This document shows positions 33,325-40,475 of a stretch of 54,377 nucleotides of DNA, piece after piece. Source of the stretch: Candidatus Hydrogenedentota bacterium (GTDB lineage: Bacteria > Hydrogenedentota > Hydrogenedentia > Hydrogenedentales > CAITNO01). Numbering within the stretch: the stretch's first letter is position 1; each line of letters opens with the position of its first letter. The notes beneath the pieces are model-generated. The model was not told the origin of the DNA and searched no databases. It worked only from the letters and a program-made list of their open reading frames with translations. The position numbers and the translations under genes were made by a program. The DNA is taken from contig JAAYBJ010000055.1 in the NCBI GenBank assembly GCA_012730105.1, positions 1 to 54,377 on the forward strand, given 5' to 3'.

Positions 33325-34023
33325 ATGTACCAGATATTTAACACGCTGGGCTATGCCGTGGAAGGGTCGCCGGCCATCGCCGTGAGCGCCGCGGTTGTCT
33401 GGGGCATTCTCAGTATCCTCCTGAGTCCATGCCATCTCGCCAGCCTTCCCTTAATTGTCGGATTCATTGACAACCAGGGCCGCATGTCCACGAAACGGGC
33501 TTTTTTGATTTCCCTGGTCTTTGCCCTGGGCATCCTGATAACCATTGGCATTATCGGCGTCCTCACCGCCGGGGCCGGACGCATCATGGGCGACATCGGT
33601 TCTTATGGCAACTATATTGTGGCCGCCATCTTTTTCCTGGTGGGGCTGCACCTGCTGGATGTAATACCTATGCCCTTTTCAGGGCCGGGCCAGGTCGGCA
33701 TGAAGCGGAAAGGCGTGCTCGCCGCCTTAATCCTCGGACTGGTCTTCGGCATCGCTCTGGGGCCCTGCACCTTCGCCTTTATGGCACCCATGCTCGGAGT
33801 CACCTTCCGGCTCGGCGCGACCAATCCCGCCTACGGAGCGTTACTGCTGTTGGCCTACGGCATCGGCCATTGCGGTGTGATCGTGGCGGCGGGCACCTCC
33901 ACCGAGATCGTTCAGCGTTTTCTGGACTGGAATGAACACTCCAAGGGAACCGTGTGGGTAAAGCGGATTTGCGGTTTATTGGTGATTTTAGGCGGCCTGT
34001 GGATGATTTATACGGCCCACTGA
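33325..34023 (+). CDS. CcdA/DsbD-type transmembrane thiol transporter
   Basis: The 232-residue membrane protein has six helices and the two CcdA cysteines in SPCHLASLP (C36) and GPCTFAF (C148), each in helix 1 or 4 next to proline. CcdA carries electrons from cytoplasmic thioredoxin to extracytoplasmic thiol proteins. No cytochrome c maturation genes are present, so the partner is most likely the thioredoxin gene 14 bases upstream. The ATG has AGGAG at 7 bases. Confidence 0.9.
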   Translation: MYQIFNTLGYAVEGSPAIAVSAAVVWGILSILLSPCHLASLPLIVGFIDNQGRMSTKRAFLISLVFALGILITIGIIGVLTAGAGRIMGDIGSYGNYIVAAIFFLVGLHLLDVIPMPFSGPGQVGMKRKGVLAALILGLVFGIALGPCTFAFMAPMLGVTFRLGATNPAYGALLLLAYGIGHCGVIVAAGTSTEIVQRFLDWNEHSKGTVWVKRICGLLVILGGLWMIYTAH

Positions 34024-34102
34024 ACTCAAAAAGAAGGGCCCGTTTGCCTGACAGGCGCTTAAATTAAAAAGGTAAAGCAACCACATAGAAAGGAGACGTA
34101 CC

Positions 34103-34792
34103 ATGTCCAAAGAATTGACTAGACGCGCGTTATTGGCGTCAGCGGCACTGGGTGTGGCCGGAACGGCCGCCGCGCAGGATGCCGCGACGAAGGAAGCGGA
34201 CAAGATTCTGGTCGTCGGCGTTTCGTGCAGCCCGCGCAAAGGCAAAACCACGGCCACGGCCATGGCGGCCGCACTTGAGGCCGCGAAAGGCGTGGACCCG
34301 CGAATCACAACAGAATTAATCGACCTGGGAAGCAAGACCATTGCCGGTTCCGACGGCAGCAGTTCCTCCGGTGGCGCGGCGGGTGTTGAAGACGACTTCA
34401 ATGCGATAGTGCCGCTGTTGCAGTCGCCCAACCTGGGTGGCATGATGATCGGCTCCCCCTCCTATTTCCGGTCCATGAGTTCGCTGTGCAAAGCCTTCTT
34501 AGAACGTCTGGCTGTCCTGCGCGAACCGAAACTTCTGCTGGCGGACCTGCCGGTGGGCGCCCTGTCCGTGGGGTCCTACCGCAACGGGGGCCAGGAACTG
34601 GTCATCGAACAGATCCTGACGGTCATGCTTTGCCATGAGGCCATGCTGGTCGGCGGCAAACCCAAGGCGCACCAGGGCGCCACGCTCTGGAACGCCTATA
34701 AGGATGACATCACCCAGGATGAGTTTGGCATGGAATCGGCAAAGAACCTCGGCATTCGTGTCGCCGAGGCGGCGTTGAAGCACAAGGGATAA
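34103..34792 (+). CDS. Tat-exported flavodoxin-like NAD(P)H-dependent oxidoreductase
   Basis: The 229-residue protein begins with a twin-arginine signal (LTRRALLASAALGVAGTAAA) and then an NADPH-dependent FMN reductase/flavodoxin-like domain: VVGVSCSPRKGKTTATA for FMN phosphate, GGMMIGSPSYFRSMSSLCKA and GALSVGSYRNGGQE for the isoalloxazine ring. Tat export fits a protein that folds with its flavin before transport. NAD(P)H is absent outside the cytoplasm, so electrons would have to come from another donor such as the island's thiol relay; that is inference. Related enzymes in arsenic loci include ArsH, but this one lacks its typical N-terminal part. A 79-base gap separates it from the CcdA gene. 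Confidence 0.82.
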   Translation: MSKELTRRALLASAALGVAGTAAAQDAATKEADKILVVGVSCSPRKGKTTATAMAAALEAAKGVDPRITTELIDLGSKTIAGSDGSSSSGGAAGVEDDFNAIVPLLQSPNLGGMMIGSPSYFRSMSSLCKAFLERLAVLREPKLLLADLPVGALSVGSYRNGGQELVIEQILTVMLCHEAMLVGGKPKAHQGATLWNAYKDDITQDEFGMESAKNLGIRVAEAALKHKG

Positions 34793-34857
34793 AGAACAAG
34801 CGAGTTGCCAGGAAAAGGGTCCTGGTAATACGCCAGAACGGAGTCGGGATCAGATCA

Positions 34858-35310
34858 ATGAAATCTCCGCTGAAAATACTTTTTTTATGCACCGGCAATT
34901 CCTGCCGCAGCCAGATGGCGGAGGGATGGGCCCGGCATTTGAAAAGCGATACGATCGAGGCCTGGTCCGCCGGCATCGAGACCCACGGTCTGAATCCCTA
35001 TGCCGTACAGGTCATGGCGGAAGCCGGCGTGGACATCTCCGGACATGCCTCCAAAAACGTGAAGGAACTCATGGATATCCCTTTTGATTACGTTATCACT
35101 GTGTGCGGCCATGCCCATGAAAACTGTCCTGTCTTTCTCGGCAAGGCCAAGGTGATTCATGTCGGTTTTGAGGATCCGCCGGCGCTGGCGGTCCTGATGG
35201 AAGATGAAGAGGGAAAACTGGCGTGTTACCGCCGGGTGCGGAATGAAATACGCGCCTTTGTGGAAACATTACCCGAAGCAATACAACAAGAGGACACGAT
35301 AGCCCAATGA
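34858..35310 (+). CDS. arsC: Thioredoxin-coupled arsenate reductase
   Basis: The 150-residue enzyme is of the low-molecular-weight phosphatase-like type. The P-loop is C11-T-G-N-S-C16-R-S, and the redox pair C83 and C90 lies in VCGHAHENC, which matches the three-cysteine relay of S. aureus ArsC (10, 82, 89). It reduces arsenate to arsenite, regenerated by thioredoxin. Its stop overlaps the arsM start by four bases. It is cytoplasmic. Confidence 0.95.
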   Translation: MKSPLKILFLCTGNSCRSQMAEGWARHLKSDTIEAWSAGIETHGLNPYAVQVMAEAGVDISGHASKNVKELMDIPFDYVITVCGHAHENCPVFLGKAKVIHVGFEDPPALAVLMEDEEGKLACYRRVRNEIRAFVETLPEAIQQEDTIAQ

Positions 35311-36125
35311 AACCAAAAGAATCCGACACGCTGCGCGATACCGTACGCTCCCGCTATGCACAGGTGGCCCGTACCGGGGGAAGTTGTTGTGGGGCGGTAA
35401 ACAGCTGCTGTACACCGGACCCGTTACTCCGCCCCGAGTTATCCCGAAACCTCGGTTACTCCGAAGTGGAATGCAACGCGGTTCCCGAAGGAGCCAACAT
35501 GGGCCTGGGTTGCGGCAACCCGCAGGCTATCGCGGCCCTCAGTCCGGGCGAAACCGTGCTTGACCTGGGCTGTGGCGGCGGCTTTGACTGTTTTCTCGCG
35601 GCCCGGCAGGTGGGCGAGGCCGGCAGAGTCATCGGCGTGGACATGACGCCGGAAATGATTGCCAAGGCCCGGGAAAACGCCCGCCAAGGCAACTATGCCA
35701 ACGTTGAATTTCGCCTGGGTGAAATCGAGCATCTCCCCGCGGCCGACGCGTCCGTGGATGTCATCATCTCAAACTGCGTCATCAACCTTTCGCCCTGCAA
35801 GGAACAGGTGTTTGCCGACGCCTTCCGCGTGCTGCGTCCCGGCGGCCGACTCGCCATCTCCGACGTGGTCATGACTGGAAACATACCAGAACAATTCCGG
35901 GGAAATCCCGAGGCCTACTGCGGATGCGTGGCCGGCGCCGCACCCGTCGAGGCGTTGCAACAGATGCTTGAGGAAGCGGGTTTCATCGAGGTAGCCCTTG
36001 AAATAAAGCCGGAGAGCCGGGAGATTATCGCGGGGTGGTTCCCGGGAAGCGGCGTGGAAAACTACGTGGCTTCGGCAACCATTCAGGCGACCAAAAAAGG
36101 GGGTTGCTGCTGTGGACAAAAATAG
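35307..36125 (+). CDS. arsM: Arsenite S-adenosylmethionine methyltransferase
   Basis: The 272-residue protein has the SAM motif [10 protein letters not shown] (85-94) and the three arsenic-binding cysteines of ArsM: C56 in [10 protein letters not shown]157 in ISNCVINLS and C207 in YCGCVAGA. It methylates As(III) stepwise. Extra cysteines near both ends (SCCG, SCC, and a C-terminal GGCCCGQK) are common in bacterial ArsM and may bind arsenic. It overlaps arsC by four bases and the ACR3 gene by 14 bases. Confidence 0.95.
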   Translation: MKPKESDTLRDTVRSRYAQVARTGGSCCGAVNSCCTPDPLLRPELSRNLGYSEVECNAVPEGANMGLGCGNPQAIAALSPGETVLDLGCGGGFDCFLAARQVGEAGRVIGVDMTPEMIAKARENARQGNYANVEFRLGEIEHLPAADASVDVIISNCVINLSPCKEQVFADAFRVLRPGGRLAISDVVMTGNIPEQFRGNPEAYCGCVAGAAPVEALQQMLEEAGFIEVALEIKPESREIIAGWFPGSGVENYVASATIQATKKGGCCCGQK

Positions 36126-37296
36126 CTGTGCCACTAACGACCGCAGGATGACCAGCATCTTTGAACGCTATCTGACCGTGTGGGTGGGATTATGCATCGT
36201 CGGCGGCATTCTGCTGGGCAAGGCCGCGCCCGGACTGGCCCAAACGCTGGACGGCTTGGCCCTATATGTCAAAGGCGCGCCCGTAGTGTCCATCCCCATC
36301 GCAATCTGCCTGTTTTTCATGATGTATCCCATCATGGTGAAGATTGATTTTGCCAGTGTTATCAAGGCAGGAAAAAGCGGCAAGCCCGTGCTGCTCACCC
36401 TGTTCGTGAACTGGTGCGTCAAGCCCTTTACCATGTATGGCATCGCGTTGCTGTTCCTGGGCGTTCTTTTCAGGGGCTTTATCGGCACGGACGCGGTGGA
36501 CCTGGTGAAGATGCCCTTCGGGCTGGACCTGCCCGTGGGTGCGCAGCACGGCGCGGGGGTCGTGGTCCTGCTGGACGGCGTGAAGATGCTGCAGGTGCCC
36601 CTGTGGCGCAGTTACCTGGCGGGCTGCATTCTGCTGGGCATCGCGCCCTGCACCGCCATGGTGCTGGTCTGGGGCTATCTCGCGCGCGGCAATGACGGGC
36701 TGACCCTGGTCATGGTCGCCATCAATTCGCTGACCATGCTGGTGCTGTACGGCGTGCTCGGCGGTTTTCTGCTTGGCGTCGGCCGTCTGCCGGTGCCGTG
36801 GCAGGCGCTGCTGCTGTCCATCGCCGTGTACGTGGCGCTGCCGCTGGTCGCCGGGTATTTCAGCCGCAAGTGGCTTATTGCCTCCAGGGGCGAGGCCTGG
36901 TTCACTGAAAAATTCCTTCATGTGCTCACACCCATAACGATCATCGCCCTGCTTACCACGCTGGTCCTGCTGTTCAGTTTCAAGGGCGAGGTGATCCTGG
37001 CCAATCCCCTGACCATCCTGTGGATCGCCGTGCCGCTGTTCCTGCAAACCTGCCTCATCTTCGGGCTGGGGTATGGGCTGGCGAAGCTGCTGCGGCTGCG
37101 CTACGAAGACGCGGCCCCTGCCGCCATGATCGGGGCTTCAAACCATTTCGAGGTCGCCATCGCCACGGCGGTCATGCTCTTCGGCCTGTCCTCCGGCGCC
37201 GCGCTGGCTACCGTAGTAGGCGTGCTTATTGAAGTGCCCGTCATGCTGATGCTGGTCGGTTTCTGCAAGCGAACACAGGGGTGGTTCACCGCGTAA
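36112..37296 (+). CDS. acr3: ACR3-family arsenite efflux permease
   Basis: The 394-residue protein has about ten membrane helices and the ACR3 signature [12 protein letters not shown] with the conserved cysteine C180, plus [14 protein letters not shown] near 340. ACR3 exports arsenite driven by proton motive force. GTG at 36112 is preceded by AGGGGG and overlaps arsM by 14 bases; an ATG at 36148 is an alternative that would keep all helices. It closes the arsenic operon. Confidence 0.93.
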   Translation: MDKNSCATNDRRMTSIFERYLTVWVGLCIVGGILLGKAAPGLAQTLDGLALYVKGAPVVSIPIAICLFFMMYPIMVKIDFASVIKAGKSGKPVLLTLFVNWCVKPFTMYGIALLFLGVLFRGFIGTDAVDLVKMPFGLDLPVGAQHGAGVVVLLDGVKMLQVPLWRSYLAGCILLGIAPCTAMVLVWGYLARGNDGLTLVMVAINSLTMLVLYGVLGGFLLGVGRLPVPWQALLLSIAVYVALPLVAGYFSRKWLIASRGEAWFTEKFLHVLTPITIIALLTTLVLLFSFKGEVILANPLTILWIAVPLFLQTCLIFGLGYGLAKLLRLRYEDAAPAAMIGASNHFEVAIATAVMLFGLSSGAALATVVGVLIEVPVMLMLVGFCKRTQGWFTA

Positions 37297-37411
37297 AACG
37301 CTTCTGCCGTGAACAGGAGGAATCGTAGAGATTGAGTACCGCAAGATTATCCTGTCCATCCTATTCATAACCTCCGCTCTCATTCCACGGTGCGTCTCTC
37401 TTTCCACGGTG

Positions 37412-37440
37412 TTTACAAAACAGCAACCTTGCTTTATACT
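37412..37440 (+). promoter_or_regulatory. Strong sigma-70-like promoter of the ferredoxin-like gene
   Basis: TTTACA (37412-37417) and TATACT (37435-37440) are 17 bases apart, 22 bases before the start codon. The next gene therefore has its own promoter despite following the arsenic operon. No ArsR-type site overlaps it. Confidence 0.72.
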
Positions 37441-37461
37441 ATAAGCAGGAAGGTAAACCCC

Positions 37462-38757
37462 ATGGCACACCACACCGTAAAATCCGGGCATGCCGCCCTG
37501 ACGGAACGGTTGAACCGCTTTCCGCAGGGGGCGCCGCCCTCGGAGTTGCTGCTGAAGATACTCCGCATCCTGTTCCAGGAACGGGAGGCCGAGTTGGTGT
37601 CCCTGCTGCCAATACGCCCCTTCACCGTTGAAAAGGCGGCTTCGCTCTGGAAGGTACCTGTCGTCGAGGCGGAGCGAACGCTGAACGCGCTGGCGGACAA
37701 GGCGTTGCTGCTTGATATTGAAAGAGACGGGACAATCCAATATCTGCTGCCGCCGCCCATGGCCGGGTTCTTTGAGTTCTCCATGATGCGTATCCGGGAG
37801 GACGTGGACCAGAAAGCGCTGGGCGAACTTTTCTATCAGTATCTGACGGTGGAGGAGGATTTCATCAAGGCCCTTTCCACGGACGGTGAAACGCAGCTGG
37901 GACGGGCATTCGTGGATGAAACGGCGCTGACGCCGGAAAACAGTCTGGAGGTGCTCGACTACGAACGGGCCAGCGAGGTCATCCGCACCGCCACGCACCG
38001 GGGCATCGGCCTGTGCTACTGCCGGCATAAGATGGAACACATCGGACGGGCCTGCGACGCGCCCAGGGACATTTGCATGACTTTTAACATGGCAGCCGCC
38101 TCGCTGATCCGCCACGGTTTCGCCCGTGAAGTGGATGTTGCGGAAGGCCTGGACCTGTTGCAGGAAGCGCGGGACCGCGGCCTGGTCCAGTTCGGTGAAA
38201 ACCAGCAGCACCAGGTCAACTTTATCTGCAACTGCTGCGGCTGCTGCTGCGAGGCCATGATCGCGGCGCGCCGCTTCGGCATGCTCCACCCAGTACATAC
38301 CGCCAATTTTCTGCCGCGTATTGACACGGAGGCCTGTACGGGCTGCGGCAAGTGTGTTCAAGCCTGTCCGGTGGAGGCCATGGCCCTGGTTTCCGCCAAC
38401 GATCCCCGTCAGCCCAAAAAACAAAAGGCGGTCCTGCGCGAAGATATTTGTTTGGGCTGTGGCGTGTGCGTCCGGGCCTGCAACGTGGGGTGTATCGATC
38501 TGGTGTCCCGGCCGCAACGGGTTATCACGCCCGTGGACTCGGCACATCGTGTCGTGCTTATGGCCGTCGAGCGGGGCAAACTGCAGCATCTGATTTTTGA
38601 CACCCATGCCCTTGCCAGCCACCGCGCCATGGCGGCCATCCTCGGCGTGATTCTGAAACTACCGCCCCTTAAACAGGCCCTGGCAAGCAAACAGATGAAA
38701 TCCCGCTATCTCGGCGCGCTGATTTCCAAGGTGTCCGGCATAAAAATGGGAACTTAA
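37462..38757 (+). CDS. Cysteine-rich 2x[4Fe-4S] ferredoxin-like protein with N-terminal winged helix
   Basis: The start is ATG 37462 with AGGAAGG upstream, giving 431 residues. Residues about 25-110 look like a winged-helix module (SLWKVPVVEAERTLNALADK). A middle region has a C-x-C-R...C-x6-C pattern (CYCRHKMEHIGRACDAPRDI begins it) and then an unusual knot of six cysteines in eight positions (C256, 258, 259, 261, 262, 263). Two classical clusters follow (C292/295/298/302 and C330/333/336/340). The C-terminal 80 residues are helical. I infer a cytoplasmic multi-cluster electron carrier, perhaps for a reductive dehydrogenation; partners are unknown. It could supply electrons to the neighbouring arsenic island, but its own promoter argues for separate control. 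Confidence 0.85.
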   Translation: MAHHTVKSGHAALTERLNRFPQGAPPSELLLKILRILFQEREAELVSLLPIRPFTVEKAASLWKVPVVEAERTLNALADKALLLDIERDGTIQYLLPPPMAGFFEFSMMRIREDVDQKALGELFYQYLTVEEDFIKALSTDGETQLGRAFVDETALTPENSLEVLDYERASEVIRTATHRGIGLCYCRHKMEHIGRACDAPRDICMTFNMAAASLIRHGFAREVDVAEGLDLLQEARDRGLVQFGENQQHQVNFICNCCGCCCEAMIAARRFGMLHPVHTANFLPRIDTEACTGCGKCVQACPVEAMALVSANDPRQPKKQKAVLREDICLGCGVCVRACNVGCIDLVSRPQRVITPVDSAHRVVLMAVERGKLQHLIFDTHALASHRAMAAILGVILKLPPLKQALASKQMKSRYLGALISKVSGIKMGT

Positions 38758-38845
38758 GACGTGTAATGGATGTAGGCGCTGACTTGCTTAACGCTGGGTT
38801 TCGGACAACGCCTACATGCGTTCAAGTATCCAGAGACGATGCGTC

Positions 38846-38914
38846 TTTCCGGTTTTTCGCGGCGGAAAAAGGACGTGTATCGAAGAGGAGGCCGGGCCGC
38901 GAAAAGACCGGAAT
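38846..38914 (+). repeat. Palindromic dispersed repeat, copy C
   Basis: The arms TTTCCGGTTTTTCGCGG (38846-38862) and CCGCGAAAAGACCGGAAT (38897-38914) match copy A at 6428-6497 in direct orientation. The flank after the right arm (CCAGTTCCTGAAGCCGTGG) also resembles the flank of copy A, so the repeat unit is slightly longer than the palindrome. Confidence 0.78.
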
Positions 38915-38961
38915 CCAGTTCCTGAAGCCGTGGAAGAGGGACAGCCCGCGTTCGTTTTATC

Positions 38962-39123
38962 CTAAAAACGGCAGTTGGGTTCAGGAGCGGTTTCCAAACC
39001 AAAGGACATAAAGGACATAAACGACTAAAAGGACAGTAAAACGCTCTCCCGATTGATGCGTCCTTTACGTCCTTTCGGTCCTTTCTTTTAAAAGGTTTTC
39101 CCAGCGGCAACCGCCGTTTTTAG
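38962..39123. repeat. 162-bp MITE-like element, copy 2
   Basis: It has the same length, the same perfect 11-base inverted ends and most of the same interior as the element at 12132-12293. Differences in the internal arms are partly compatible with pairing. ATC occurs on both sides (38959-38961 and 39124-39126) and could be a 3-base target duplication, but copy 1 has none. Confidence 0.85.
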
Positions 39124-39215
39124 ATCATGCTTTGTAAAACCCTGCGTTGCCGTTTTGGTTTTTCATGCAGCTGCGTTTCATAATAGGCTGTGGTATGTAA
39201 CCAAGGAATATACAC

Positions 39216-40475
39216 ATGAAAAAATATTGGAAAGGCGGTCTCTTGCTGCTATGCGGCACCCTGCCGTTTCTTGCCGTATATGCCAGCAGGTTTCTTCCGG
39301 CCGAGGAGCCGGGATATGAAAAGGCATTGGCGCTTCTAAAAGAACACTCCCCGGAAGTGCCCGCTGAATTAAGAGCGTTGATTCCTGAATATCCGGGGGC
39401 CACGGCGACAACAGCGACCGATGTCCAGGGGGCTTTCTCCATTTATTCCGAGGTAACCGATACGGCGGAACAAGTATTCCGGTTTTATGCAAAGGAACTT
39501 GCGGCGCTGGGGTGGCAGGCAACTCCCTGTAAGGAAGACGAAAAAAAGGGTGCTTGTTATACAAGGGGTTCTGTGGAAGTATATGTGTATACAACGCCGA
39601 GTTTGTTTTCTGCCGCACGCACAGGGGTTGTGTTGTATATTGAGGACGCGGCCCGTCAATTTCACCCGTCGAAAGAAAATGACCCTGCAGCCGAAACCAT
39701 TATCACTGCTGTTGCGGAAACCTACCGCACTTGCACCACGTACCGCGATGAATGCTATGAGGTCATGCGTTTCCATAATTCGGGAAGTGGTGTTGCGTTT
39801 ATCGATACGATTCGGGAGTATAAAACCGCTTTTGTCCGGCCTGCTCAATTTCGCTTGTCAGTGCAGGACAGTATGCACAAATCATTCGGTTCCACTAAGG
39901 TGATCCATGCCGATGGGTACGGCATCCGGGAGTATGAGCACGGCGAGGTTTCGGAACTGGAATCTTTACCAGACAGCCTTGAATACATGCAGCAGGGCGT
40001 GCCGCGCTTGTTGTTCAGTGAGGAACTTCTTGCGCCGCTGAATCTGAGTGAATTGGAACATCCGGAAGAGGAGGTGGTAGACGGGGTGTCCTGCCATCGA
40101 ATCCGTGGAAAAGATGCCTATGGTCAGGAAGTAACCCTGTGGATCGACAAGAACCAAACCCTCATAAAGCAAGTGAAGAGGACGGAAAAAGTAAATATCG
40201 ATCTCACAGAAATCACCGCAACCTGGAAGGCCCAGGTCGATGTTCCCATCGAGGCGGAGGAACTGGCATTTCGTCCTTTCGGAAGGATACCCATTCCCAT
40301 AGGGCTGACCCTCAGAGACTTTCAGGCCACCTGGCATTGGACACCGCTATGGATAAAGATCGCTTATCTTACGGGAGGCTCCCTGCTGCTTGCAGGAATC
40401 CTGGCAATACTTCTCACTTGGCGCCGTGTGCGGAGAGAAAGACCGGTGACCGTGGCGGATACTACTGTCGGTTGA
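39216..40475 (+). CDS. Two-helix membrane protein of unknown function with LolA/DUF-like external domain
   Basis: The 419-residue protein has an N-terminal membrane helix (about 6-24) and a second near the C-terminus (about 377-398) followed by a basic tail, so the middle lies outside the cytoplasm. Residues about 55-150 form one small domain (YPGATATTATDVQGAFSIYS onward). Residues about 165-370 resemble the LolA/outer-membrane-lipoprotein-sorting-like beta fold, with DGVSCHRIRGKDAYGQEVTL followed by WIDKNQTLIKQV as the typical strand pair. AAGGAATA lies ahead of the ATG. Its last 14 bases overlap the end of the convergent gene. I do not assign a function. Confidence 0.7.
   Translation: MKKYWKGGLLLLCGTLPFLAVYASRFLPAEEPGYEKALALLKEHSPEVPAELRALIPEYPGATATTATDVQGAFSIYSEVTDTAEQVFRFYAKELAALGWQATPCKEDEKKGACYTRGSVEVYVYTTPSLFSAARTGVVLYIEDAARQFHPSKENDPAAETIITAVAETYRTCTTYRDECYEVMRFHNSGSGVAFIDTIREYKTAFVRPAQFRLSVQDSMHKSFGSTKVIHADGYGIREYEHGEVSELESLPDSLEYMQQGVPRLLFSEELLAPLNLSELEHPEEEVVDGVSCHRIRGKDAYGQEVTLWIDKNQTLIKQVKRTEKVNIDLTEITATWKAQVDVPIEAEELAFRPFGRIPIPIGLTLRDFQATWHWTPLWIKIAYLTGGSLLLAGILAILLTWRRVRRERPVTVADTTVG

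Larger units (their letters stand above)
38758..39215. other. Gene-free stretch with two dispersed repeats
   Basis: The gap contains a 9-base-arm hairpin (ATGTAGGCG 38770-38778 with CGCCTACAT 38809-38817), copy C of the palindromic family (38846-38914) and the second 162-bp element (38962-39123). I see no gene. A weak promoter candidate (TTGGTT, 39155; CATAAT, 39179) precedes the next gene. Confidence 0.6.
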
